DNA from: Lottia gigantea
Lineage: Eukaryota; Mollusca; Gastropoda; Lottiidae
Direction: 5' to 3'
NCBI RefSeq assembly: GCF_000327385.1
Contig: NW_008710950.1
Location: 3,144,064 to 3,208,063 of the forward strand
DNA length: 64,000 bases
Shown: piece by piece, positions 35,101 through 42,425 of the stretch
Numbering within the stretch: position 1 is the stretch's first letter
How the letters are laid out: each line of letters begins with the position of its first letter
Made by a program: the position numbers and the translations under genes
The notes under the pieces: model-generated
The model's database searches: none
What the model was told of the DNA's origin: nothing
The model's input: the letters and a program-made list of their open reading frames with translations, nothing else

Positions 35101-37583
35101 GGCATAGTTAAAATAGCTTAGTAACTTTAGCCTAGTACTACCGATGGCCCAGTAACAATAGCATATTGCTATCAATAGCCCAGTAACAATAGCCTAGTAA
35201 CTATAGCCTAGTACTATCAGTGGCCCAGTTACAATAGCCTAGTACCACCAGTGGCCCAGTAATAATAGCCTAGTGCTAACAGTGGCCCTCTAAAAATAGC
35301 CTAGTACTATCAGTGGCCCAGTTACAATGGCCTAGTACCACCAGTGGCCCAGTAATAATAGCCTAGTGCTAACAGTGGCCCTCTAAAAATAGCCTAGTAC
35401 TACCAGTGGCCCAGTAATAATAGCCTAGTACTATCAGTGGCCCAGTTACAATAGCCTAGTTCTACCAATGACCCAGTTACAATAGCCTAGTACTACCAAT
35501 GGCCCAGTTATAATAGCCTAGTACTACCAGTTGCCCAGTAACAATAGCCTAGTACTACCAATGGCCAACTAACAATAGCCTAGTACTAATACAGTAATAG
35601 TGGCCCACTAACAATAGCCTAGTACTATCAGAGGACCAATGATAATTACTAGGCCATGTCCCACAAACAATAGCCTAGTACTATCAGTGGCCCAGTTACA
35701 ATAGCCCAGTACAACCAAAGGACCAATGATAATAACCTAGCACTGCCCATGTCCCAGTCACAATAGCCTAGTACTACCAGTGGCCCAATAACAATAGCAT
35801 AGTACTATCAGTGACCTAGTAACAATACCAGTAGCAATAGCCTGATGCAACAAGTGACCCAAACACAATAGCCTAGTATTATCAGTGGCTCAGTAACAAT
35901 TGCGTAATATTACCAGTGGCCCAGTAGTTTCTCCCAATAGCTTAGGACTACCTGTGGATCAAAACAATACCAGTTACAATAGCCTAGTACTACCAGTGGT
36001 CCAGTAACATAGCCTAGTACTATCAGTGGCCCAGTAACAATAGCTTAGTACTACCAGTGGATTAATAACAATAGACTAGTTCTACATTTACAATACTTAG
36101 ATCTTACCTGTGATCTAATAACATCGCCCTGGCACTGGTAGCCTAGCACTACATCTAGCCCAGTAACAACACAATGATACTTAGTCATCAAATAAGCATA
36201 CCCCTGAACCACAAATGACCCAAGAAACCTGGTACTACCAGGAGTCCAATATCAATAATCTGATACTACATGTGGGCCAGTATCAAAGGCCTGCGTTCAG
36301 CAAGTGGTCGAATTGCAAAAGACTATTCCTACCAATGGTCCAGTAATAATGACCCGGTACAATCAGTGAGCCTGTCAAAATACCCTGCTACAGCCAATGG
36401 ACCAGTTAAAATGATCTACTATTACTACTACAAGAGTTTCAAAATCAATAGCCTGATTCTGCCCGTGGCCCACTAAAGAATACCTTGGTACAGGCAATGC
36501 CCAAGGTACAATACCCCGGTGCTACCTCTGGCCCATTGTTAGCCCTTGTTAGCTGTTGGCAGCAGTATAATTGTTAGCCTTTGTTAGCCGCTGCAAGCAG
36601 TGGATTATTATTAACATGATAGCCTTTGTTAGCTGTTCGTAGCAACTAACATTTACCTCTGGAGGCGGAAAGGCGCCTTTGTTATGTTATAAGCAGTAAT
36701 AGCCACTAACAACTTCTTGAAATAATCAACTAATAAAAGGCGAATCGGGTGCAAATACTATGTATGATTTTAAAAAAACACAGTATAACATTACCTTCTT
36801 TACACAAGGCAGGAAAAGTTGGTTTTCTAGACAATGGTCTTTTAGCTGTAGATCTATAATAGGCTGTAGGTTGTGATGGGAGTTTCTGTTGGGTATTATC
36901 CCCCTCTTCATCTGACATTGAAAAACATAAATAATTTGCTTTATTCCATATTCCATAGAAGTTGTTTTCTCTCATAAAGTTAATGTTCTAGTATGAATGA
37001 TCAGTTCACATCTTCACAATGTCAAGCTATTACGAACTTATACCTTGACTGCAATATTTAACTTCTTTGTGTGATATAATAAAGTTGGCTATTGCAGTCA
37101 AGTGAAAGATGTAGTACGTTATAGCTTCTTGCATTCTGAAGATGATATTACAAAACGTAGCGTATTTCAGTCCAGTACATCTTTTTGAAATAAGTTGCCA
37201 GTGGTAGGCCTATAGATAGGCTCTCGACAATTTGAATTAATCATAAGAATATTGGTCTGCTCCCAAGGGTAAGATTCAATTCAATAATCCTGACCTTCAC
37301 ACCCGAAGATAACTACAAGTATCTATGCAATTCTCTTTTTGTTTTTTACGAGAAGCGTTACTAATATCGGTCTTATACCAGCCTTAGAAACAATAGATCT
37401 ACACTGGGCGAAAGTTTAACTGGAAAAATTCTTGCTTATTTTCTCTTAGTTTTGACTTGAAGATTTTGTAACAAGTATTGAAATAAAGATGACTCAATAA
37501 TTGTTCTCTATATAATTTCAACACTTACCAGTTTTTTCCATAGTTGTAGACCAACTTGGTGACTGCCAAACTTGGTCCGCCAT
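17102..37583 (-). CDS. Tandem-array membrane protein, copy B (six exons)
   Basis: Exons: 37529-37583, 36795-36911, 19686-19877, 18826-18930, 17642-17809 and 17102-17307. All introns are phase 1 with GT-AG ends. The joined frame is 843 nt (280 aa) and open throughout. Compared with copy A it lacks three codons in exon 4 (KTFDSTNQ versus KTARTFDSTKQ), has one more in exon 5 (EEIEDAIK), and carries scattered substitutions, including SASPSE for SDYPSE. The exon 6 repeats (DNSYWGCFKR, DTFWGSVKR, DNTFWGSFKR) and the hydrophobic segment are retained. Intron 2 is about 16.9 kb because it holds the large element 20201-36751; in copy A the same intron is about 440 bp. Whether transcripts still splice across that insertion is unknown, but both splice sites are intact. 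Confidence 0.75.
17940..18728 (-). repeat. Dispersed repeat family R2, inverted copy in intron 4 of copy B
   Basis: The right end, GACAGGGGCGACGGCAATAT followed by ACGTCCACATTTT, is the reverse complement of the left end of the R2 copy at 46.2 kb. The interior has repeated blocks around 'CAAGGGCAATAACTCCGAAA' and an inverted R1-like end (ATTGCCAGGCAAGGTAACAT) at 18190. Intron 4 is only 217 bp in copy A, where short remnants (AAAAAATGTGAACAGACCGA) remain, so copy A seems to have lost most of this insertion. Confidence 0.6.
19165..19577 (+). repeat. Dispersed repeat family R1, internally deleted copy in intron 3 of copy B
   Basis: Same ends and same intron position as 7560-8414 in copy A, but only about one internal block is kept. 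It ends CCTTGCCTGGCAAGCTATCT. Confidence 0.75.
20201..20413 (+). repeat. Left terminal inverted repeat of giant element
   Basis: Begins CACCCGATTCGCC and includes CAAAGGCGCCTTTCCGCCTC (with a self-complementary AAAGGCGCCTTT) and three spaced copies of CAGCTAACAAAGG. It pairs with 36540-36751. Confidence 0.9.
20500..22480 (+). repeat. Left 31-bp minisatellite arm
   Basis: About 31 well-kept units containing CTGGTAGTACCTGGGTATTG followed by a GTTACTAGACCT block run to about 21470. A stretch with GTAACTAGACCT variants at 21.1-21.3 kb is nearly uniform, suggesting recent local amplification. From 21470 to 22480 the units are strongly diverged (GGCCACTGGTAGTACC, GGCCATACCAGGGTCTTG). Confidence 0.9.
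22658..22742 (+). other. Candidate first coding exon inside giant element
   Basis: An ATG opens a frame reading MEDYVLPMILLPIVEI and then IYVEFSQENADQ, followed by a good donor (CAAG|GTAAAG). Length 85 nt, phase 1. No following exon could be linked with confidence. It could be the start of a gene carried by the giant element or chance. Not recognised. Confidence 0.25.
22912..26066 (-). mobile_element. Nested DNA transposon with own inverted repeats (3.15 kb)
   Basis: The left end CGAGGGCTTAAAGCTACAA and the reverse complement of the right end, CGAGGGTTTAAAGCAACAA, continue into a shared GTTATGTCCAAAATTT; 34 of 38 positions match. The flanks are AAAT on both sides (22908-22911 and 26067-26070), a candidate 4-bp target duplication. 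The motif GGACATA (or its complement) recurs near both ends: 22936, 23115, 23155 on the left and 25584, 25795, 25865, 25912, 26034 on the right. It could mark transposase binding sites. The only gene is a broken transposase on the minus strand. Confidence 0.75.
23345..25711 (-). pseudogene. Transposase-like protein of nested transposon, frameshifted
   Basis: A first exon 25696-25711 (MSFKK) joins through a consensus intron to an exon starting at 25464. The frame is Ser/Asp-rich (ESDMEVLPETN), then a Cys pair (CSKCRCTQNF), a basic stretch, RGKHPAYN and ESHYTR blocks, KKDQCQVCSKFD, YSDTCGGQNRNQ, then FLESGHSHMEVDSMHAAIE and a DW..IFRRARR segment. The C-terminus is acidic (GEDDDESGSGNDTE). The D-x-C-GGQNRN and GHSHMEVDS..AAIE blocks are typical of a widespread invertebrate transposon-encoded family (of the DUF7869 kind, with a DDE-like core); superfamily name uncertain. 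The frame is interrupted at about five places between 25.1 and 24.0 kb, so no full protein is made. The last 244-codon segment (23352-24086) is open. Confidence 0.65.
26071..27550. other. Interior of giant element, no clear gene
   Basis: AT-rich. A short forward frame at 26407-26631 contains SDGRGYYAKGSLHLQL and follows a TTTACTATGGCAG acceptor-like site, but no family was recognised and it may be chance. Nothing else could be supported. Confidence 0.3.
27555..27800 (+). mobile_element. SINE-like fragment
   Basis: The block around GGATGGGACAATAAACCGAG, the following GTTAAAGATCCCTT, and the tail GGACGTTAAACTCCATTCAT with TTC/ATTC-like repeats look like the body and 3' tail of a tRNA-derived SINE of the type widespread in molluscs. 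The tRNA-like head is not recognisable, so it is 5'-truncated or decayed. Identification rests on remembered family character. Confidence 0.4.
27801..29035. other. Interior of giant element, no gene seen
   Basis: AT-rich sequence with no supported reading frame, RNA gene or repeat family. Confidence 0.35.
29040..29260 (+). repeat. Dispersed repeat family R3, copy 1
   Basis: Shares blocks GGTTGATTTGAGT, CAAATTAGGAATTTCTTTTC, GACGAGTCGTCTTTTTAAC and AATTCTGGACACATTGAT with 38050-38320 and 52110-52330. It is non-coding, about 220 bp, and its class is unknown. Confidence 0.65.
29755..30230. repeat. Tandem repeat of about 117 bp
   Basis: About four diverged units marked by GCGTACAATGCATGGAAA, CCAAATTGGTTGATTGTGC, GACATTCTGGGG and AAACTATGCTCATATGTGG. 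Open frames across it are by-products of the repeat. Confidence 0.85.
30231..31600. other. Interior of giant element, no gene seen
   Basis: AT-rich, no supported gene. Confidence 0.3.
31601..31836. mobile_element. MITE with palindromic ends, longer relative of the intron-1 hairpins
   Basis: The left end TACCTTGACTGCAATAGACC and the reverse complement of the right end, TACCTTGACTGCAATGGCCC, continue into CACTTT on both sides. Length about 235 bp, no coding sequence. The ends match the short hairpins at 150-222 and 37037-37104. Confidence 0.7.
32114..32833. mobile_element. Mariner-like MITE
   Basis: The left end TACAGTGGTGTAACCTATTT and the reverse complement of the right end, CACAGTCAAGTAACCTAATT, both continue into TCGTGGAT. 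TA flanks both sides (32112-32113 and 32834-32835). TA duplication and a CAGT-type tip suggest Tc1/mariner. The 720-bp interior has no transposase. Confidence 0.55.
32836..33885. other. Interior of giant element, no gene seen
   Basis: AT-rich, no supported feature before the right minisatellite arm. Confidence 0.3.
33890..36530 (-). repeat. Right 31-bp minisatellite arm
   Basis: About 70 to 80 units of a 31-bp repeat containing AGCCTAGTACTACCAGTGGC and a CCAGTAACAAT block. Its reverse complement is the left-arm unit at about 25 of 31 positions. Higher-order duplications are visible, for example around 35.2-35.4 kb. Units decay towards the outer end after about 35.8 kb. Confidence 0.9.
36540..36751 (-). 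repeat. Right terminal inverted repeat of giant element
   Basis: Ends GGCGAATCGGGTG; contains the mirrored GAGGCGGAAAGGCGCCTTTG block and spaced CCTTTGTTAGC motifs. It pairs with 20201-20413. Confidence 0.9.
37037..37104. repeat. Short palindromic MITE remnant in intron 1 of copy B
   Basis: Same hairpin as 150-222 at the equivalent intron position; slightly shorter on the right side. Confidence 0.65.
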
Positions 37584-37618
37584 GTCTATTATTGATGAAG
37601 TAACAGAGCTTGCTATTG

Positions 37619-37630
37619 TGACGTAACGTC
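37619..37630. promoter_or_regulatory. CRE-like palindrome upstream of copy B
   Basis: TGACGTAACGTC about 36 bp upstream of the copy B start codon, as in copies A and C. Confidence 0.4.
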
Positions 37631-38049
37631 GTTGTTAGCCTTATTTGCATTTGCTTATTGTTAGTAATATAGTGTCAATTATATTACAGGCTTTATGGTA
37701 TGAAACAATTGTATTAAGATCAGGCAACGAATCTTACTTACATAAAATCTCCCTTCCCAATGTATATCTTCTTTATCAATCATTTTTATGCTGGTTGTAC
37801 AAGTCCACAAGCCCTCAACCCCAGAAATAAAAACTGAACATTAAAACAAAATGTACCAAAGTAGCCTATAGAATCATAAATTCATTATCAAACTAATCAA
37901 CCAGCAATATATAAATGAGTGAAATAACATTAAATAACGACTCAAAATCTTGAAATCTTCCTTTAAGGGGCATTATATTGACTTACAAAGAGGTCTCAGA
38001 ATACAGCACATTTTAAATTCCCGGCGAGTGGCCTAAAACTACACTTTTA

Positions 38050-38320
38050 TATCGAGGATAGAGGGATATCTGCCATTTTCGGGGGTAGATTTGAGTCATG
38101 GATAGACCCTATGTGTAAATAGTCTTCAGAAGTGAAAGGAACAAAAATCGCATAAAATATTACTCAAACTAGAGGAATTTCACTTTCTTTTACTAGGCCT
38201 ATAGATGATTAACAGATTCTCAAGATAGGACGAGTCGTCTTTTAATCTTTTTAACTTTCAAACTCGGATAATTCTTGACACATTGATATGAAGACTCATA
38301 TTTTTCATCAATTATATTGA
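38050..38320 (+). repeat. Dispersed repeat family R3, copy 2
   Basis: GCCATTTTCGGGGGTAGATT, AGTCTTCAGAAGT, GACGAGTCGTCTTTTAATC and AATTCTTGACACATTGATAT align with the other R3 copies. It begins right where homology between the upstream regions of copies B and C ends (about 38035). Confidence 0.6.
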
Positions 38321-40239
38321 GCGTGTATGGACGTATTTATTTACCTCGAATCCACCAAACACTGATGCTGGGACATCACCAAACTTTGATATCCGGACTT
38401 TTGTCTATTACGTCTATTATTGTTTGGGAATTACAGTTGACTCTTAGGTTATTTCGCTTTCAAGTTCTATCAAGGGAAATAACTACTAATAAGCATATTT
38501 CGATCTTCTGGCACTGATCTATATTATCTATATAGATCGGCGTCTTCTGGACTCACTCCGCTAAATATAATCGGTAGTTCAATTTGACTAGCTCAAAATT
38601 TCATGGTCATCATATATTGAATTTTTTTAGGAAACATGAAGGATTGGTCTGACTTTCATTCGATATATTGGAAAGCTTTCAACGAGTTTTGTGGAAAAAG
38701 TTGTTGAAGGTTGAATTTCGTGTTTTAACATGGGAAGAGATGGCAAATGAATTAGAGGAGTGAGTCCTTCAACATCCACTTATGTTAAATTTATCGCTTC
38801 TTCGAGAATTAGAATTGATGATCATTGATACACACGGAAGCTCTACTTTTAAGTGGTGTTGCTTCGTACGAATACATGTGGATTAACAACCCATAGACTC
38901 GGTCAATTACACAGATTTTAAGCAAAAGTTCCAGGTCATATCTTTTGCAGCTATGCGTTGACAAAGAGTGACAGGATGATAGAGGCACTGCCTCTTTTGT
39001 TTTGATAGTATTTTCTAACCCTTGAAAAAAGCTCTAAAAGCCCTTGATCCTCGGATCCTTCAATCTTTGATAGCCGGCGAGAGATTAGTTTCGTTTTAAA
39101 AAAAAACATTAAAAAAGCTTTGATGAAACTGCAGACGTGACAAAAATATTTGGTGGCAGGACTGAACTACAAAAATGTACATCTTTCCGTTTATTTTTTA
39201 TGGAGTATAGGTAAATAAATATGTTAAAACACCTTTGGAGGTGCGGAAAACCTCTATGAAACAGAGTCAGGTTTTTCTGATCATACTCCTGCCGTCAACA
39301 CTGTCAAAATAACTGAATAGAGGAAGGTGTTTCGGACTAAGGTATTTTAAAGATTCATGATATAGAAGAGTTTTAAAGAAACTTGGATGTTTTATTTAAT
39401 TGTTGTCTTATCTTAATGCACCACTACTGTTTTAATAAGACCCTACACTGTCCCTCCTTCCTGATCTCTGATTTAAAACGTAAAACATGCGAAGGCCTAT
39501 AAGGCTTCGCACTAAGGTGCCGCATTTGATGGCTACCATTTAGTGTTCATTCTACAAACTTAAAAATATTTGACGGATTTTTTGATTTAAACAATATTTA
39601 TTACAATGAAAGCATTTGCAATGACATGATATAATTTACAAACGATACAGAAACAAGCTAAGTAGCTTATATTAATCCGCCTCGTGATATAAGCAATATT
39701 GTTATAAAGATAATAATAAATGAGTGAATAAACGAATAAATAATCGTGGGGTCCACTGGTATTTTCAATATAATCATTAATTCATAATAATGTAAGCCCG
39801 AAATAGCCTTTTCTATCACAGTCTCTGACAGTTCCACCTAGCGTCTGTCGAATGGCAGTTTCTAACAGAAGCCCCTAGAGGCCGAAACAGGGGCATTCAT
39901 TTCGGACTAAGATATTGTCTGTTGTTCCTGTGCGTGAGGGTATATATATCAGTTCAATCGTCAAATCTCTTTGACAGACTGATGTATGAATGAACAGTAT
40001 TGAATATAAACTTATTCATATCCTGGGATATATCAGGGTTGCCGTATAGTAATACGGACGATGATCTGTAAGCTGGGGGTAGGAGGTTTGCCTTTGTTGG
40101 TAGTATTTTCCTTCGATAATCGGACATTAATAATATCTTTTTTTTTCCAAATTTGTGCAAAATGCTGACAGATTTTTTAAATTATTCGTTTGTATGTTGA
40201 TAAATGAGGCCAATTTCGTGATGATTTTCGGCATGTAAC
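38321..40239. other. Intergenic; only a coding-like relic
   Basis: Mostly unassigned. On the minus strand 39954-40160 is open and contains YRSSSVLLYGNPDISQDMN, which has the feel of a transposon-borne protein, but it is only 68 codons, has no visible partner exons, and was not recognised. Confidence 0.3.
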
Positions 40240-41640
40240 TTTACAGCATTTTCAGTTATATCTTCCCGATATCACGTATCAGTTACGTCAGTGAACCGAC
40301 AACGACCCGAGGTCGGCAAGATTTCTCGTTAGATAGATCGTCGATATCTGAAATTTCACCAAATAGGTCGTCTATTAACTATCCGATGCCGATATGTTAC
40401 CGATGTCGATTTCACGTCATGAATGATAGAAATGTGCACATCGGATGTCGGTCGTGAATCGACAACGACCCGATAAAGGCAAGATTTAGTGTTGACGTCG
40501 TTAGATAGATCGTCTATATCTGAAAAAGACCCGACATAGGCCCTATATCATGAAAGTCGTTTATTAACTATCCGATGCCGATATCTTACAGATGCCGATT
40601 TCACGTCAGTAATGATAGAAATGTGCACATCGAATGTCGGTCGTGAACCGACAAAAACCAGATGTCGGCAAGATTTCGGCTGTACGTCGTTAGATAGATC
40701 TTGATATCTAAAATAGGTCCGACATAGACCCTGTATCATCAAATCGTCTATCTATCCACTATCAAATGCCGATATCTTCCCGATATCAGTATCACGTCAG
40801 TTATGATAGAAATGTGCACATCGGATGTCGGTTGTGAACAGACAAAAACCAGATGTCGGCAAGATTTTGGCTGTACGTCGTTAGATAGATCTCGATATCT
40901 AAAATAGGCCCGACATAGCCCCTATATAATCAAATCGCCTGTCTATCCACTATCAAATGGCGATATCTTCCCGATATCAGTATCACGTCAGTTATAATAG
41001 AAATGTGCACATCGGATGTCGATCGTGAACTAACAACGACCCGATGTCGGCAAGATTTCGGCTTGACATCGTTAGGTAGATCTTCGATATCTAAAATAGA
41101 CCCGTCATAGGCCCTAAATCATCAAATCGGTCGTCTTTTTACTATCCGATGCCGATATCTTACCAATATCAATTTCACGTCAGTTATGATAGAAATGTGC
41201 ACATCGGATGTCGGTCGTGAACTAACAACGACCCGATGTCGGCAGGATTTCGGCTTGACATAGGTAGGTAGATCGTCGATATTTAAAATAGGCCCAACAT
41301 AGGCCCTATATCATCAAATCGCCTATCTATCCACTACCAAATGCCGATATCTTCCCGATATCAGTATCACGTGAGTTATGATAGAAATGTGTACATCGGT
41401 CGTCGGTCATGAACCGACAAAGGCCCGATGTCGGCAAGATTTCGGCATGGCATCGTAAGAGAGATAGTCTGTATTTTAAAATAGGCCCGACATAGGGCCG
41501 ACAGCTTCTGAACCGATATCGATCAGCCTATTTATAGCCGACATCGGCCTGACATCGGGTCGCCGTCGTAAAATGGAACCGACGTGCCGAGATTGAGCCG
41601 ATGTCGGCCCGATGTTGCGATGTTTGCTGGGTAGTTTAAT
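40240..41640. repeat. 190-bp tandem array
   Basis: About seven units spaced near 190 bp, each with ATCGGATGTCGGTCGTGAAC, CGATGTCGGCAAGATTTCGG and GATAGAAATGTGCACATC blocks. The unit is rich in GATATC and CGAT palindromic words and CpG, unlike its AT-rich surroundings. It ends in GCCGATGTCGGCCCGATGTT and GCTGGGTA. Confidence 0.9.
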
Positions 41641-41669
41641 ACTAATGTTCTAATTATTGCCCTCTCTAA

Positions 41670-42422
41670 AGCCCAACGTAGACGAGGTACATTTCTGTCG
41701 ACGAACAAGAACATCGAACAAATATATTTGTTTTCCGTTATCCGTAGACGACAAACATAATTCCGCAGACAACGAACAGTTGGCTCGAACAATACGCCAG
41801 TGTCACGGAAAATCACACGACCTCAAAATGGCGACGTCCAGAAGATTATGTAAAATTACGTTAGCTATTTTATGAATTTAAAAAAAGACGCCAACGTAGA
41901 CGGCGAAATAGGAGCATTTAGGTCCGTACCTGGATTCAACGTCGTAAAGAGCAGGGTGTGTTCGGCAACCTTGTAAATTTACCGGTTGTTTCCAGGGCTT
42001 GTGCTATTTCTTGCATCGCAGCGTACTTCTTGTCCCTATCTGAATAGTCGGGCGAAGAAATCATAAACAAAAAGGCAGATTGCGACCACATATCTACTAA
42101 AATCTGCTCCTTCTCCACAGTCCAAAATTTTGTGTTGGTGGATTCACTGGACGTCGCCATTTTGAGTGTCATATGGTCTGATTTTGATCACTGGTTTTTC
42201 GTCGATAAATGTTCGACGCTAATGTTTGTCGTTAACGTAGACGGCGAACAAAGAATTGTTCGGCAGGCGAACAATTTTAAAAAATCAAACATGTTTGATT
42301 TCACGAACAATTCTCACGAACATTTTTGTTCGTGTTTCTGTAATCCGCAGACGGTGAAAAAAATGATCGAAACAAAATTTTTACGATTGTTCGCTTAAAA
42401 TGTTCCTCATCTGCGTTGGGCT
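41670..42422 (-). mobile_element. PIF/Harbinger-type short element with Myb/SANT exon, copy 1
   Basis: The ends AGCCCAACGTAGACGAGG and (reverse complement) AGCCCAACGCAGATGAGG are inverted repeats; the flanks are TAA on the left and TTA on the right. The minus strand 41936-42172 encodes MATSSESTNTKFWTVEKEQI and a DMWSQSAFLFMISSPDY region, a Myb/SANT-like DNA-binding start as in the accessory protein of Harbinger elements. The likely coding part ends at a donor (ACCG|GTAAAT), and nothing of the transposase remains. CTCAAAATGGCGACGTCC occurs on both strands, facing outwards from the two halves. Confidence 0.7.
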
Positions 42423-42425
42423 TTA

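Larger units (their letters stand above)
20201..36751. mobile_element. Giant inverted-repeat element with minisatellite subterminal arms (16.55 kb)
   Basis: The two ends, 20201-20413 and 36540-36751, are inverted repeats of about 210 bp with only scattered mismatches; the tips are CACCCGATTCGCC and GGCGAATCGGGTG. AAATAC directly precedes the left tip (20195-20200) and recurs one base after the right tip (36753-36758), a candidate target duplication. Inside each end lies a long array of a 31-bp unit, and the left array is the reverse complement of the right at about 25 of 31 positions. The middle contains a nested DNA transposon, a SINE-like fragment, two MITEs and other repeats. No transposase clearly belonging to the outer element was found, and nothing resembling a Polinton polymerase, integrase or capsid was seen. 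Its class is unassigned; long ends with subterminal repeats recall Zisupton/KDZ-type giant elements, but this is only a suggestion. Confidence 0.8.

Noticed and set aside
20201-36751. Giant element as a Polinton/Maverick
   Set aside because: Size and inverted repeats would fit, but no polymerase, integrase, protease, ATPase or capsid-like coding was seen, and the minisatellite arms are not typical. The only transposase-like gene belongs to a nested plain DNA transposon.
39480-39520. Hairpin GCGAAGGCCTATAAGGCTTCGC as a terminator or small RNA
   Set aside because: Short imperfect palindrome with no transcript context; common by chance in a window of this size.
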